Below, in pieces: positions 50,336 to 61,600 of a DNA stretch of 64,000 bases. The stretch's first letter is position 1. Every line of letters starts with the position of its first letter. Source of the DNA: Pithys albifrons albifrons (Eukaryota > Chordata > Aves > Passeriformes > Thamnophilidae); the NCBI RefSeq assembly GCF_047495875.1, contig NC_092471.1, positions 17,443,001-17,507,000 on the forward strand, in the 5' to 3' direction. Position numbers and translations under genes: made by a program. The notes beneath the pieces were generated by a model. That model searched no databases. It was not told the DNA's origin and saw nothing but the letters and a program-made list of their open reading frames with translations.

Positions 50336-50945
50336 ATAGAATCATGGAATATCCAGAGTTGGAAGAGACCACAAGGATCATCAAAGTCCAGCTCCTGGCC
50401 CTGCACAGGACAGCCCAACAATCCCATAATGTGCCCGAGTCTGTTGTCTAAACACTTCCTGAGCTCTGTCAGGCTTGGGGCTGTGCCCAGTGCCCTGGGG
50501 AGCTTGTTCAGTGACAGATCACCCTCTGGGGAAAGAACATTTACCTAAAATCTAACCTAAACCTACCCTGACACAGCTTATGCCATTCCCCCAGGTCCTG
50601 TCACTGGTTACCAGGGAGCAGAGATCAGGGTCTGCCCCTCTGATTCCCCTCCTGAGGAAGTTGTAGGCTGAGATGAGGTCTCCCCTCAGTCTCCTGAGAA
50701 CAAGTCAAGTGCCCTCAGCCTCTCCTCATACAGTTTCCCCTTCACACCATCCTCATGGTTCTCCTTTGGACATTCTCTAAAAGCTTCACTTCTTCTTGCA
50801 ATGTGGTGCTCAAACTGTGCCCAGCACTCCAAGTGAGGCTGCCCCAATGCAGAGCAGAGTGGGACGATCCCCTCCCTCACCCAGCTGCTGATGCCCCCCA
50901 GGACACAGTTGGCCTTCCTGGCTGCCAATGCACACTGCTACTCAA
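50336..50945 (-). mobile_element. CR1 LINE, 3' end (about 610 bp), antisense
   Basis: Starts at CATAGAATCATGGAATATCC (3' terminus) and runs back through the 3' UTR into ORF2, ending near GGCCTTCCTGGCTGCC..CACTG. Its 3' tail GAGTTGGAAGAGACCACAAG, GATCATCAAAGTCCAGCTCC is of a different subtype from the GTCTAGTGGAAGGTGTCCC copies elsewhere in the window and closely matches the tail of the SINE at 57249. Another CR1 in the opposite orientation lies 147 bases to the right. Confidence 0.95.
50686..50928 (-). pseudogene. CR1 ORF2 C-terminal remnant, diverged
   Basis: The minus frame reads MAARKANCVLGGISSWVREG, then IVPLCSALGQPHLECWAQF and later YEERLRALDLFSGD. This corresponds to the conserved ORF2 stretch around the [17 protein letters not shown] motif and the [12 protein letters not shown] motif. 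Substitutions (LECW for LEYC, LDLFSGD for LGLFSLE) and the early stop mark it as decayed. The catalytic core lies upstream and is absent. Confidence 0.85.
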
Positions 50946-51092
50946 ATTCAGCTTTCACCTGAAAGGATTTGACAATTCTTATGAAGACCAGCTCCACCAC
51001 GACCTTCACACAGAGGCTGATGTTCAACCCCAAACCTATTTACTCAGTGGCTAATGCCAGCATGAAGGGGACAAGAAGCTAAAGGAAAAAGG

Positions 51093-51258
51093 TCAGAGGA
51101 GTTGTGGCTGCCTCATCCCTGGAAGTGTTTAGAGCCAGTTTGGACAGGGCTTGGAACAACCTGGGACAGTGGAAGGTGTCCCTGCCCATGGCAGAGGGAT
51201 TGGAGCAAGATGGCCTTTAAAGACCGTTTCAACCCAAATCATTCTGGGATTCTGTGAA
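51093..51258 (+). mobile_element. CR1 LINE fragment, 3' end, sense
   Basis: TCAGAGGAGTTGTGGCTGCC, TCATCCCTGGAAGTG, AGTGGAAGGTGTCCCTGCCC, GGCCTTTAAAGACC and AACCCAAATCATTCTGGGAT, ending in TTCTGTGA. This is a complete CR1 3' terminus in sense, with moderate divergence. With the antisense copy at 50336-50945 it makes a pair whose 3' ends point outward. Confidence 0.95.
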
Positions 51259-54200
51259 GTACAACTGCTGCCCTGGGGCACAACTCACTGCCCACCATGA
51301 CAGGTACACAGCCTTTCCTGCCTCCCTGATCATAAACAGAGAATGACATTGTGCAGGGCAAAACTTAACCCCTGGATGGACAGATGTGACCTCAGTGCTT
51401 CTGCACCCAGTCCTGCCAAGGGCTTGGCCTGTCACCTTCCTCCTTGGTTATCAGGGTAGGGTGTGGGAAAGAACATGAATGTGCTTCAGCTTCATACACA
51501 GAGCAAAAGCACACATGTTCTAGGGCTTGGCTGGGAGTCACAGCATCGTGGCAGAAACCATTCCTCAGTTCCCTGGCTCTGCTACCCAGTGGCCTAAGGA
51601 GAGCCCTGACTGGGGAGGGGGAAAGGGGATAGAAGAGGAGATCACAAGGACTCTGTTTCTGGCTCTGTGGAATACACTGGGAGCACAAGGAAGATGGGGT
51701 GGCACTGAAGGTCTCCGCCTGCACAGCAGACCACATTGTTCTTCTACATGTACAAGAGTTAAATCCTTCTGAAAAACCTTGAGCTGGCTGTATTTTAACC
51801 CTCAGCTCAAAAAAGATCCATGCTCAGCTCCAACCAACCTAGATCCTGGTCTGCAATGCACAGATCTCTTAGGGAACAGGGTGGCTGGTTAGCACCACAT
51901 CACCATCATTACAGCAAAATCCCTGTTGTGACCTCACTCTGCAGCATTTTTGGGTCACAGACATAACCCACATGTGGTGCTAAGCAGTTCTAGGTTTCTT
52001 CCACAGTCAAATGCAAGGAGTTTGTAAATTCTTCAGAGGGGTTAAAGTCTTCGGGGAAGTCACTGCTGTCTGACTTTGTATCTTCTGCAGTTATAAAGTA
52101 TATTTTCATGCGGGGAATTTTCAGGAATTCTGAATGAAACAGGAAGTTTCACAGCTTCAGATTCTTGCACCTTATTACGAAATTATTAAAAATTTGACCC
52201 TGAGTTAAACTGAGGCCTGAACTGTAACCCTGCACAGGGAAAGCAGCAGGAGCCAATACCCTTTTCTATTCCAAGTGGATGTTTTTCTGTAGCAGCTGTA
52301 GCTGAAATTCAGCTGAGAGCCCAAGGCAGCTGTGCAGTTGGGTAAACAATTGTGACACATATTTTCAAACAACAAATTCAACTGTAACACTTATTACAAT
52401 TATGCAGAACAAAGAGTACAAATTACCTTGTCCTTCACATCAATATGCCTTTCCTGACCCTCTGTTTCTTCTTCTTTTAATTAATCACCTTTACTTTCTG
52501 TTCCCCTCTCATCCATCTGTGCAACGATGCTACGAATGAGACAGAACTTTTGACACTTGTAAAAAGAAAGGTAACATAATTTTTATTTAGTTCTGTTATG
52601 TGGTTCGTTGTTGAACACAGAAAATCATTTTATATTAAAAAGGATTCTGGCCCAACAACTGAAAATAATCTAATTATTTTTCCTTCATTTACATTTAAAA
52701 ATGTTATTTTTAAGACTCCTTGCAGCCACTTATCACCTGCACAACTCCTGCTGCATATGAAAACGTGGCAGACCAAAGAGCTGGAGATTTCTGTACCCAC
52801 TGCCAACTTGCTTCAGAGACAATCTCCAACACAGAACCTCCAGCACCTGACTCAATCTGCTTGTCCCCTGGGACAACTAATACTTTGACACCAGAAGTAA
52901 AATTTCAACAAATTCTTCAAGACAGAAAATCAAACACAACCAGGCTGCAGGGTCAAAACTTCTCTGTTGTTTTCACAGGTCACCAAGGAATGACACCCAG
53001 ATATTGCTGTAAAAGATAGCTCAGTATGATTCATTCAGACTGGGAAAATCTCCAGCTGATCTGATTCAAGGATCTTGCTAAGGAGCTGCTTTGATGCTCC
53101 AAGCCACAACTTTTCCAAGCAGTCATGTCAGAAATCTGGATCTGAATCCTAACCATTGCAGGCAGTAATATTTCTGAATAAACTGGCATTGAGGGTTGTA
53201 CAGCTCAATCATAATTTCATCTGAACTACTGGTAATATCAAGTATAACAAGCACTTTTATAGGACTTGAGTGAAGGGAAAATTATAAAGAAAATGAGTAT
53301 CAGCAAAATTTATAGTTCAAATCCCCCTTTTCTTCTGCAAAATAGGATGTGAAAAGTATTGCCACAATAACTTTTAAAGAGATATTCAGCTTTGTCATGA
53401 AGTTGTGAAGAACAAACTTCTAAACTGCAACTCACTGTACTGTGAAAAAATGTTTAAATGTTTAATTTTTCCATCTTTAAAATTCTGAAACCATCAAGGA
53501 GTCCTTGAATGCATATCTCTGTATTTAAATAGTTAAGGTTACAAAAACTCAACTCTTTCCCCCAGTTCCCTCCACCTTTGGCAGATAAAACAGGGAGATA
53601 AGAAAGTTGTGATGTTCTTTTGACCTTCTGCCAAAGGTAAGGACCACCTGTCGATCTGAATTTCCCTTGCAAATCTGCTGGAGCTGCACTACTGAAACTG
53701 CACTGCTGGTGCCTGCTTTATCTCTGATTAGCCATCATTTGGGACAACTGTTCAACTGATGGAGCAAATGACTGCACTGAGCTGGCATTTCCTACCTCCC
53801 CATCTCACTACTCTTTAGAATAATATCTCAATGCAACTGAAATGCAGTTTTATTTCTCCTCTCTCATCCAATATTAGAGTAATATGAAAAACTTTATAAA
53901 AAGATTTATTTTATCCTAGTGGAGAAGAATATCGTATATTCTGCTGAACAATAGGAGTATTAAGGTCATCTCAAAGAGGCGTTTGTGGCTCAGAATACAC
54001 CAACAATGCTTAGAAAGGATGTTTCTCTCCAAAAAGCACAATGCTGCCCAAGAATATAGTTTTAGTCTGGTGGCAGGATTTCTCAGGGGTTTCCTGAATA
54101 GCTGCCCAAACCAGCCCTAATGTTCTGCTGTCTGTATTAAATATCAGCTGGCATTCCCCAGTTTTCCCTAGGGATGGCTGGCTGCTTTTTCTGTGGTAGA

Positions 54201-55017
54201 CACAGCAATCCATGAGTTCTGTCTGCCAGTCTTTGCTTCCTGAGCTTACATCACTGGAGTCAGGTTACTGGAGTGATTACAGGTATTGCTTGTCATCTCC
54301 TCTATGTTTCCCTCTTTCACTAGAATATAGCAGTTTAAAACAGGTCTGATCTTTTGTTTACTGTAGCATCCAACCCTCCCTGTGTGAGAGTGCTTAGACA
54401 GGTCTGGCTATTCTGGAGCTCTCACTGAGGTCAGCTTTGCCTTTCTGCCATAAACTTGCCCTCCCTGTCCATTCTCTTTGCATGTGGCCCCAGGCAACAA
54501 GCACTGCAAAAGCAAGTCTGGGGTGCTTCAGGTTAATTAGCTGGTCCTATCTGGTCAGTGTAGGCAAGCTGACCAGTGTGGGAAGGTGTGCGATGAACTG
54601 CCCTTTTGTTCTGCTCCAAAATGAACAATTCAGCCCTGCCTTTAACTCAGTGAAGATGATTCACAGCAGAACATCCAAGAGTTGTATAAAATTAAAATGC
54701 AATCTTAAATAGAAAGACATCAGAAAGCAAAGTGGAATCCAGAAAAATAAGCCTGTGTTTATCTGCCTATACTCATGTAAGTAGCAAAACAGCAAATATC
54801 AGGAATGCAACCCTTCTGTTTGTTTTTTTTTTCCCCAGGGGATGAAATAAGACTTGAAATCCACAGGATTTTATTCCGCATTGTAACTTTGTTGAGTGAA
54901 CTCGGACCAGGATGATTCTTTTGATCTGTCTATCTGTCCCTATTATCTCTCCCTTGTATGAACACAGCACCCATCAGCCTAGAGAAGTAAACAGGTCCCT
55001 GGCGGGCTACTCACTGT
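51259..55017. other. Unique non-coding DNA, no gene recognised
   Basis: The first ~600 bases are richer in G+C than average, with G-runs at 51612-51628 (4, 5 and 4 G), and hold open frames up to 114 codons (51392-51736 minus) without family resemblance. The remainder is ordinary. An exon-like segment after a strong acceptor at 54838 is discussed as a finding but not called. Confidence 0.5.
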
Positions 55018-55075
55018 AAAAAAAAAAAAAAAAAAAAACAAAAAAACAACCAAAAAACCAAAACCAAAACTAAAG
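55018..55075 (+). repeat. A21 run followed by A/C-rich tail
   Basis: Twenty-one A bases, then CAAAAAAACAACC, AAAAAACC and AAAACC units. It could be the tail of an old retroposed transcript or a simple repeat. Bird CR1 elements lack poly(A), so it is not a CR1 tail. Confidence 0.8.
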
Positions 55076-57248
55076 CAGTGCTTCATTTCTCCTTGATTTG
55101 AAAGTCATATTCAAACAGTAAAAATTAATTCCATGTGTCAAAAAGAGATTAAAAGAAGAGACAAAGCAGCAATTCCTTCTCCCACACATGCTGTAGACTC
55201 TTTCCCAGGTAGTTCAAGGCACTGGTCCTAAGGGTTAAAAGCCCAGATACCACATTACTCCCATTTGCTCCCTGAGCAGATGGTGTGTTCATCAACCATC
55301 ACGTAGATCTGTGGACAAGAGTGCTAAAAATGGTCAAATATTATTTAATAAAATTAGCTTCTACCTGTGCTGGTGTTTAATAGACTTATTAATTTAGAAA
55401 AGGTTTCTCCTGTTGATTCTCATCAATTACTAGTATTATTCTCATCACATTGGAAATATTCTCTTCATTAGAAATATGCAGAAGATTATTTTGTTTGCCA
55501 TATCCACGCTATTCAAATCTTTTCCTCGAGACTTCCATTCATTTGGACTAAAGTAAAATATTTTCTTTTTAAAACATGATATATCACACAAATTAACCAT
55601 GAAAAAGGCTTTGACCAGGGAGAAAGCATTTCTGATGCTTTGAAATCACATGAAATGTATTTTGGTTAGTATGGTCTTGTCAGAACCTTTTCTTCCAAAT
55701 GTTTAATGAACAAAGTAAATGAACTACAGGTCTATCAGGCCTAAGCCCCAATGGTTACAAACACATTTGACTGAGAAGCCAATGAACAACCTTCTCTTTC
55801 AAAAAATGTCATTGTACACTTAAAAAAGAAAGCTGTATAATTTACATATTTCTGGTATATGGATTAAATAGAAGCAGTTTAAGTAAAATCTTCATGGAAA
55901 TTTGTATTTCACAAGATAAGCCTTTGAAAGAAAAGAGCAATGACAGCTTAAAAAGAGAAAACAATCTTAACAGATAAAACCTCCTGTGAAATTTCTGCAA
56001 GACAAAATGAATGAAAAATTCCACTTAGAAATCTGAAGCAAGGAGTTATTCTCTGCAAATATTTTGCCAAAACTGAGATAGTTTTAAAATAGCCTGAGCC
56101 ACCAGTTTGTATACACAGTGAGGAAGAAAACCTCAAACCAACCTGCAATAACCATGTGAAAACTGGTTTTCTGAGGTGATATGAATTCTTTAGTATGCCA
56201 CTGATTTTAGAAAGTCTTCTTTCAGAGCTGCAGCAGCTATGCATGGGCACATCTAACGCAATCCAAAATAAAAGCTGATTTTTGGGCACTGAATTGCAGG
56301 AGCTGCACTGGAGCCCTGACCATCAAGTGCACATGCTCAGCTCACGAAAAGGAGTGAATGCATGTAAGCCTTGCTGATACTGCTCTAGCTCTACACACAC
56401 CTTGTCCTGCTGCAAAAGTGAATTTCACCTGCACACTGCCTGGCTCTGGCGAGGTGCAGTGTTCCCTTTTGTGGATAACCAGGAGACTGCCCCTTCTATG
56501 CAAAAAACCCCTCTGCACTTTTGTTCTGCTGTCACTCCATAAATATCAGAACATTATCAGCCTACTAATGTTGTAAAAATGGTGTGTGCTGAAATGCATT
56601 CTAAGCTTATCACTACAGATTCACCTTTTTTAATGTTTTCAGCAACAATAATAATGATTATAATGGTGGCTGCCACTTCCTCTCCCTTTGGGAAAATTCA
56701 ATCTCTCCTCTAAATTTTACTCCTTATTGTATTCCCACAAGCAGTATCCACTATTCTGGAAGCTGTCCTAGGATAGCTGGCCACAGGCTTTGGGGTTTTT
56801 TTGGACAAAACCCAAAGCTCCTAGTACAGAGTTCCTACTGTGAGAACTTACCCCACTGCTGGTTTCCAGAACTGGGAATGAAGAAGTAGAAGAGGGAGAA
56901 TTCACATGCATTGGGACTCAAATAAGGAATGCAGCTCTTCAGGACACTCACTGCAAAATGGGCAGAAAAAAAGGCTAATTAATTACCAGCCTTAATCCAC
57001 AGTCCTAATTTTGTAAGCAAATCACAGTCTGGGCATACACAAGACATAAATGTTCTGTTGGGAGATACCAGGCAGTAAATACACCAAATATCAGGGGTCA
57101 CCCATGGTGTGATACACACTTATTCAGGCATAAAGCCTTTGCTTGTATAAAAATGAAAGTCTGAGAACTACTATAGCCTGAGATACAAAATAACAAGACT
57201 AATTACATTGATGTTAAAAATTCATGTGGCTTTCCAGCTCAGGCAAAT
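55076..57248. other. Unique non-coding DNA, no gene recognised
   Basis: Ordinary A+T-rich unique DNA; open frames reach 113 codons (55948-56289 minus) without recognisable domains. Confidence 0.5.
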
Positions 57249-57406
57249 TTCACAGAATCACAGAATCACAGACTATTCTGAGTTGGAAGGGACCCACAAG
57301 GATCATCGAGTCCAACTCCTGAGTCAATGGCCCACACAGGGGATTGAACCCATGACCTTGGCATTATTACAACCAAGTTTTAACCAACTGAGCTAATCTC
57401 AGGGTC
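57249..57406 (-). mobile_element. tRNA-Ile-derived SINE with CR1 3' tail (TguSINE1-like)
   Basis: On the minus strand the element starts near 57406 with a tRNA-like head. The A box TAGCTCAGTTGG is the reverse complement of 57384-57395, and the B box GGGTTCAATCCCC that of 57339-57351. The loop region GTAATAATGCCAAGG resembles the anticodon arm of tRNA-Ile. After the acceptor-like TGGGCCA the sequence switches to a CR1 3' tail (57249-57321) ending in three GAATCACA-type terminal units. A tRNA-Ile head with a CR1 tail is the known structure of TguSINE1 of passerine birds, which borrows the CR1 enzyme to retropose. The tRNA part has substitutions and is no tRNA gene. Confidence 0.9.
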
Positions 57407-58871
57407 CTAAAATAATCAAAAGCCCAGACAAAAATATTGGTCATGCAGGTCTCATCTCACCATGAGCACATGAACTGTGTTTCTGGAGTCCTAAAAATCA
57501 CCAGTGTCAGGTGTTTGAGGAAGATGTTGGTAGGTATTTAAAACTAAGTTATCACAAATAGAATGGAGCAGCACTTCACAGCTGCCAAAATATTACAGTG
57601 CCACAGCAAGATAATAACGTGGCTTTCAAGCATTTTATTGTAAATAAAATTGGAAATAAGTATTGATTTATTTAGAAGTGCAGCTTTTTGATCCATGTCT
57701 GCATAACCTTGTTTCATTTTGAGATTTTATTGCACGTAAGATGGTAAATCTGAAACATGATATTAAGGAAGGAATTAAAAGTGTGAACAAATAGCAGAGA
57801 ATTCTCCAAACCTTTGATGACTGTGCCACATCAAATTATCCATATATTGTGAAATAGTCTGAAACTATGAAAAGTAAATGGATTCTCTCTGAAGAAAATT
57901 GCAGAAACATACCATATTTTCCATCTACTGAAATACAGCCAGAGAGGGTCTCATCTTAGCAACTGGCCATGAGCCTGAAGTGATTCATAAAATAAAAGGA
58001 GCTACTTCAGAATTCTTAAAGAAACAAGAATTTTATCCTGTACTAATTTTTTTAAAATTTCAATAGTTAAAACTTACTTGGCTCTATTGTCACAGCTGAC
58101 CACAGATGATAGTGGATTTTTCTCATCTTTTTCTTCACCAAAGACTCAAAATCCACTAAACTCAGGCCTACAGTCAACAATCGCCACTGGGATGAGACTG
58201 AAGGGCTTTAAACATAACATCTGTGAATGAAACATGATATCTTAATTATTATAGCCATTTACTATAAACTAGAAATTACCAGTGCAATTCTCTAATAGTT
58301 ATCTGATACTCCTCAGTAATTTTAGATCATTAGGGAATATCTTTTTCCGTTCCATCCAACAAGACTGAAAGAAGTAGTCCTAAGCACCGGGGTTTTTTTT
58401 TCTAAAAGGTGACACCAAGCAGCCAAACTCTCTGTTGTGGGTATCTTCTTTTTTCTTCTGCAAGAACTCCTAGAAATCCTTTTATGTTTTTATCTTTTTT
58501 TTGTTTTACCCTTCTAAAATTGGACAACCACAATGGTTGAACTAGGAATTAATTCCCAAATAAAAATTGGATTCAGACCAGTTTAAAATCAAGCTTTCAT
58601 CTCAGAAGATCACTGCTTAGATATGCAGGATTTTTGGTAGATTTAGAAAGACTCATGGTACATCCATTCTAAGGAACTTTAAATCTAACAAAGTAAAAGA
58701 ACCTGAAATTAAGTTAATGAATTAAAAAATGTATTTAAGGTGTGTGCTTTACATAGCAAGACCATTTCAGAATGACTCCTGTTGTTGACAGTTTGCACTG
58801 CCTTCTGTGAGTTATGATTACTTTTGTTTGACTTACAGGACTCAAATCTTCATCTTTCAGCAGTAATTTCC
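57407..58871. other. Unique non-coding DNA, no gene recognised
   Basis: A+T-rich DNA without repeats or notable open frames. Confidence 0.5.
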
Positions 58872-59530
58872 ATGATCATAGAATCATAAAATTAATTGGG
58901 TTGGAAAAGACCTCCGAGATCATCAAGTCCAACCCTTGGTCCAACTCCAGTCCCTTTACCAGATCATGGCACTCAGTGCCACGTCCAATCTGTGTTTAAA
59001 AATCTCCAGGGATGGGGAATCCACCCCCTCTCTGGGCAGCCCATTCCAATGCCTGATTACTCTCTCTGTAAAGAATTTTTTTCTGATATCCAACTTAAAT
59101 TTCCCCTGGCAGAGCTTAAGCCCATGCCCCCTTGTCCTATTGGTGAGTGCCTGGGAGAAGAGACCAACCCCCACCTGGCCAGAACTTCCCTTCAGGTAGT
59201 TCTAGACAGTGATGAGGTCAACTCCGAGCCTCCTCTTCTCCAGGCTAAACAGTCCCAGCTCCCTCAGCCTCTCCCCACAGCACTTGTGCTCCAGTCCCTT
59301 CACCAGCCTTGTTGCTCTTCTCTGGCCCCGCTCCAGCACCTCAGTAACCTTTCTGAACTGAGGGGACCAGAACTGAACACAGTACTCAAGGTGTGGCCTC
59401 ACCAACGCAGAGTCCAGGGGAAGGATCACTTCCCTGGTCCTGCTGGCCACGCTATTTTTGATACAGGACAGGATCCCATTGGCCTTATTTCCCAGTAACC
59501 CTCTCCAGATGGCCATTGGGCAGAGCCACA
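58872..59530 (-). mobile_element. CR1 LINE, 3' end (about 660 bp), antisense, best preserved
   Basis: Starts at ATGATCATAGAATCATAAAA and GGTTGGAAAAGACCTCCGAG, the 3' terminus, and reads back into ORF2 to about TATTTCCCAGTAACCCTC. It is the longest and least decayed CR1 in the window. The large plus-strand frame (200 codons, 58896-59498) is its antisense shadow and should not be taken for a gene. Confidence 0.96.
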
Positions 59531-59531
59531 T
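58956..59531 (-). pseudogene. CR1 ORF2 C-terminus, one in-frame stop
   Basis: In a single minus frame: [59 protein letters not shown], then one TAG at 59202-59204. In the same frame follow LDIRKKFFTERVIRHWNG, LPREGVDSPSLEIFKHRLD and the normal C-terminal end. This is the thumb-to-C-terminus part of the CR1 reverse transcriptase protein; the endonuclease and catalytic reverse transcriptase regions were lost by 5' truncation. One stop and no frameshift over about 190 codons indicates a comparatively recent insertion. Confidence 0.9.
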
Positions 59532-61069
59532 CCCACACTGATGGGATGTGCATTACAGGGTGTACTTCCACCACAGAGCAATACCCCGCAGGGAACAGTG
59601 AGAGATTTGGAGGTGCTGTGGGTAAGAATGGTGAATTCTCACCTCCTCACTCACTGGCTCCAACACACAGCTCTGGTATTCAGCAGAACACACTGCTCAC
59701 CTGACAAGCTCCTGAGGAGCAGGGAGGTGTTCCTCCTTACTCACAGACCTTGTACAAACATATTTTTAGCAGAGTAGCAGACTCACCAAAAAGAGAAAAA
59801 ATTGGATGGGGAGTTCTTTTGATTTACAAGGGATGAGTCCCACTCTTCATTGAATTTGTATGGAATGACTTTCATGATGCACCTGTTAATTAACAGATAG
59901 TTATTAAAGAAATATTCATTTTGAAGCAGTACTAAGTGATGCCATTGCCGAGTATGAAAGATGGTGCAGGTCAGGCCTCACTACTAATTCATTTACTAAG
60001 AAATCCTTTGAAGAACTGAGGAGACACAGTTGCAGATGCATTTTTAAGTGGACAGAGAGCAGAGGATCAACTTTGGGCCTGTGTGCTTCCTGTGTGATAA
60101 TGTTGGCTGACATGGGCTTCAAAAAGTGGCATGGAAAGCCAAAGAGTGAACTGTTTCAGGCCACATGGCCTCTTCCAACTGCACTGTGCACTTTAATTAA
60201 AAAACCCCATCAGTCAGCAAAAGAAAAGCCAACCAAACAAAAAACCCCAACCTGCTCTTTTCATTACTGAAGCTAACATGTCTTATTTAGGCTGAAACAA
60301 GAAATACTCACACAAGCATTGATCAGAAGGGCTACTAAATGCTAAGCAGGGAAGGACAAATGCAGGTTGAGAAAAGATAGGAGGGTAAAATGTTACAACT
60401 GGAATAGCTGGGAATGGAAGATGGGTCTCTACAGAGCTACTTCCACTGGTTCCCTAACTACAGGGATTGAGGCTTCTTCCCTTGATTCTGTTACAGAAAT
60501 TTGTTGCATTTAAATTGAATAGCTGATTCTTTTTGAAAGGCACATGTTCTGTTGGCATGTAAAAGGAATTCAAGTTACCTTCCATATATCTGGAATATAT
60601 CCAGCCCCTGCTTTCTATATGAACAGAGAAGTCTTGTCAAATTATAGTGTAGTAAAAGTATTTTCTTACCCAGTTATTTCTAAGAGTGTTAGAGACTTAC
60701 TAGCAAGACAGTAGGTACAATAGAGATTCTGAAAGCAAATACTTGGAGATTGAATTTATTTACTGGTCACAGTCTACAGGTTTGAATGTTGCTTTAGAGG
60801 ATGGTTGGAGCATTTTGATTTATGGATGTAACATCATTAATGGATTCAGATTCAGGCTACCAGATTCAGTACTTTAAACTTGGGCTTCTCTTAAGATCTC
60901 CTTAGTGCCATATTCTGTTTGCCTTCAAATGCTTTAGAAACACCAATAAACCAAAACAGAGCTACCAGTTATCCTTTTTGATTTGATAGAAGTAATATCG
61001 GGGGCAAATCTAAATTTTTGTCATTGTCCCTCTATGTATATGAGCAAAAGAGAGAGCCCAAGAAGATAT
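59531..61069. other. Unique non-coding DNA, no gene recognised
   Basis: A G+C-richer first ~200 bases follow the CR1 but do not match it. An A/C-rich tract (AAAACCCC, CCAACC, CAAACAAAA units) lies at 60196-60252. Open frames are short. Confidence 0.5.
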
Positions 61070-61600
61070 GGAAAAGCCATGTAAATGCAACAGAAGTCCA
61101 ACCTGTCTTGCTCTCACGGCCCTGAAATCCCCACTGAGAGTTCCTACCACCTCACATTTTACCACTGCATCTTTGCAAGAGAATTGTCCTGGGGAAATGA
61201 TCCAGCCAATGGTGCAAAGGACTTGGATAGTTAAGGCAGACCTTGAACTGCTCTTTGCATTCACGAGTCAGTCCTCGGAGCAGAACATCAGGCTGATGTG
61301 CTCACGGTGATGACTGTTGCTAAGCGAAGGGAGCTGATAGCTGTCCTTTGTAGTGAAGTTTTCAGGATGTGTGGCCTTGCTGAATGGTCGGGAGGTCAGG
61401 AATGCATAGGTCATCCTGGTCAGCCCCAAGCCCGATTGAATGGGCACCTCTTGTAGCAGATGGAAAGGGGAAATTTGCTGTCATGGTTGTAGGCATCTGT
61501 AGCTGCAAGGAGTTCAAAGGGAGCACAGGGCTGCATACAGTCCTGTCCCAGTCCCACGCTTCCCCACCTTCATCTCTAAACATTTACCTCTCTAAAGTCT
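61070..61600. promoter_or_regulatory. Candidate conserved block with retained CpGs
   Basis: CpGs recur (CACGGCC, TCACGAG, CCTCGGAG, CTCACGG, AAGCGAAG, GTCGGG, CCGATTG, CCACGC) in an otherwise CpG-poor region, with a CCAAT-like AGCCAATGG (61203-61211). The overlapping frames (61010-61264 minus; 61384-61689 plus) are unrecognised. It could be regulatory or a transcribed non-coding exon. Confidence 0.25.

Noticed and set aside
57339..57406. tRNA-like sequence with A and B boxes
   Set aside because: Not a tRNA gene: substitutions break the stems and it continues directly into a CR1 tail, so it is the head of a SINE.
58896..59498. 200-codon plus-strand open frame, the longest in the window
   Set aside because: It is the antisense of a CR1 ORF2 C-terminus; the minus strand carries the recognisable [13 protein letters not shown] and [10 protein letters not shown] motifs.
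59531..59760. Sequence beyond the 58.9 kb CR1, suspected to be more of the element
   Set aside because: It does not resemble CR1 ORF2 and the ORF2 frame homology ends near 59530.
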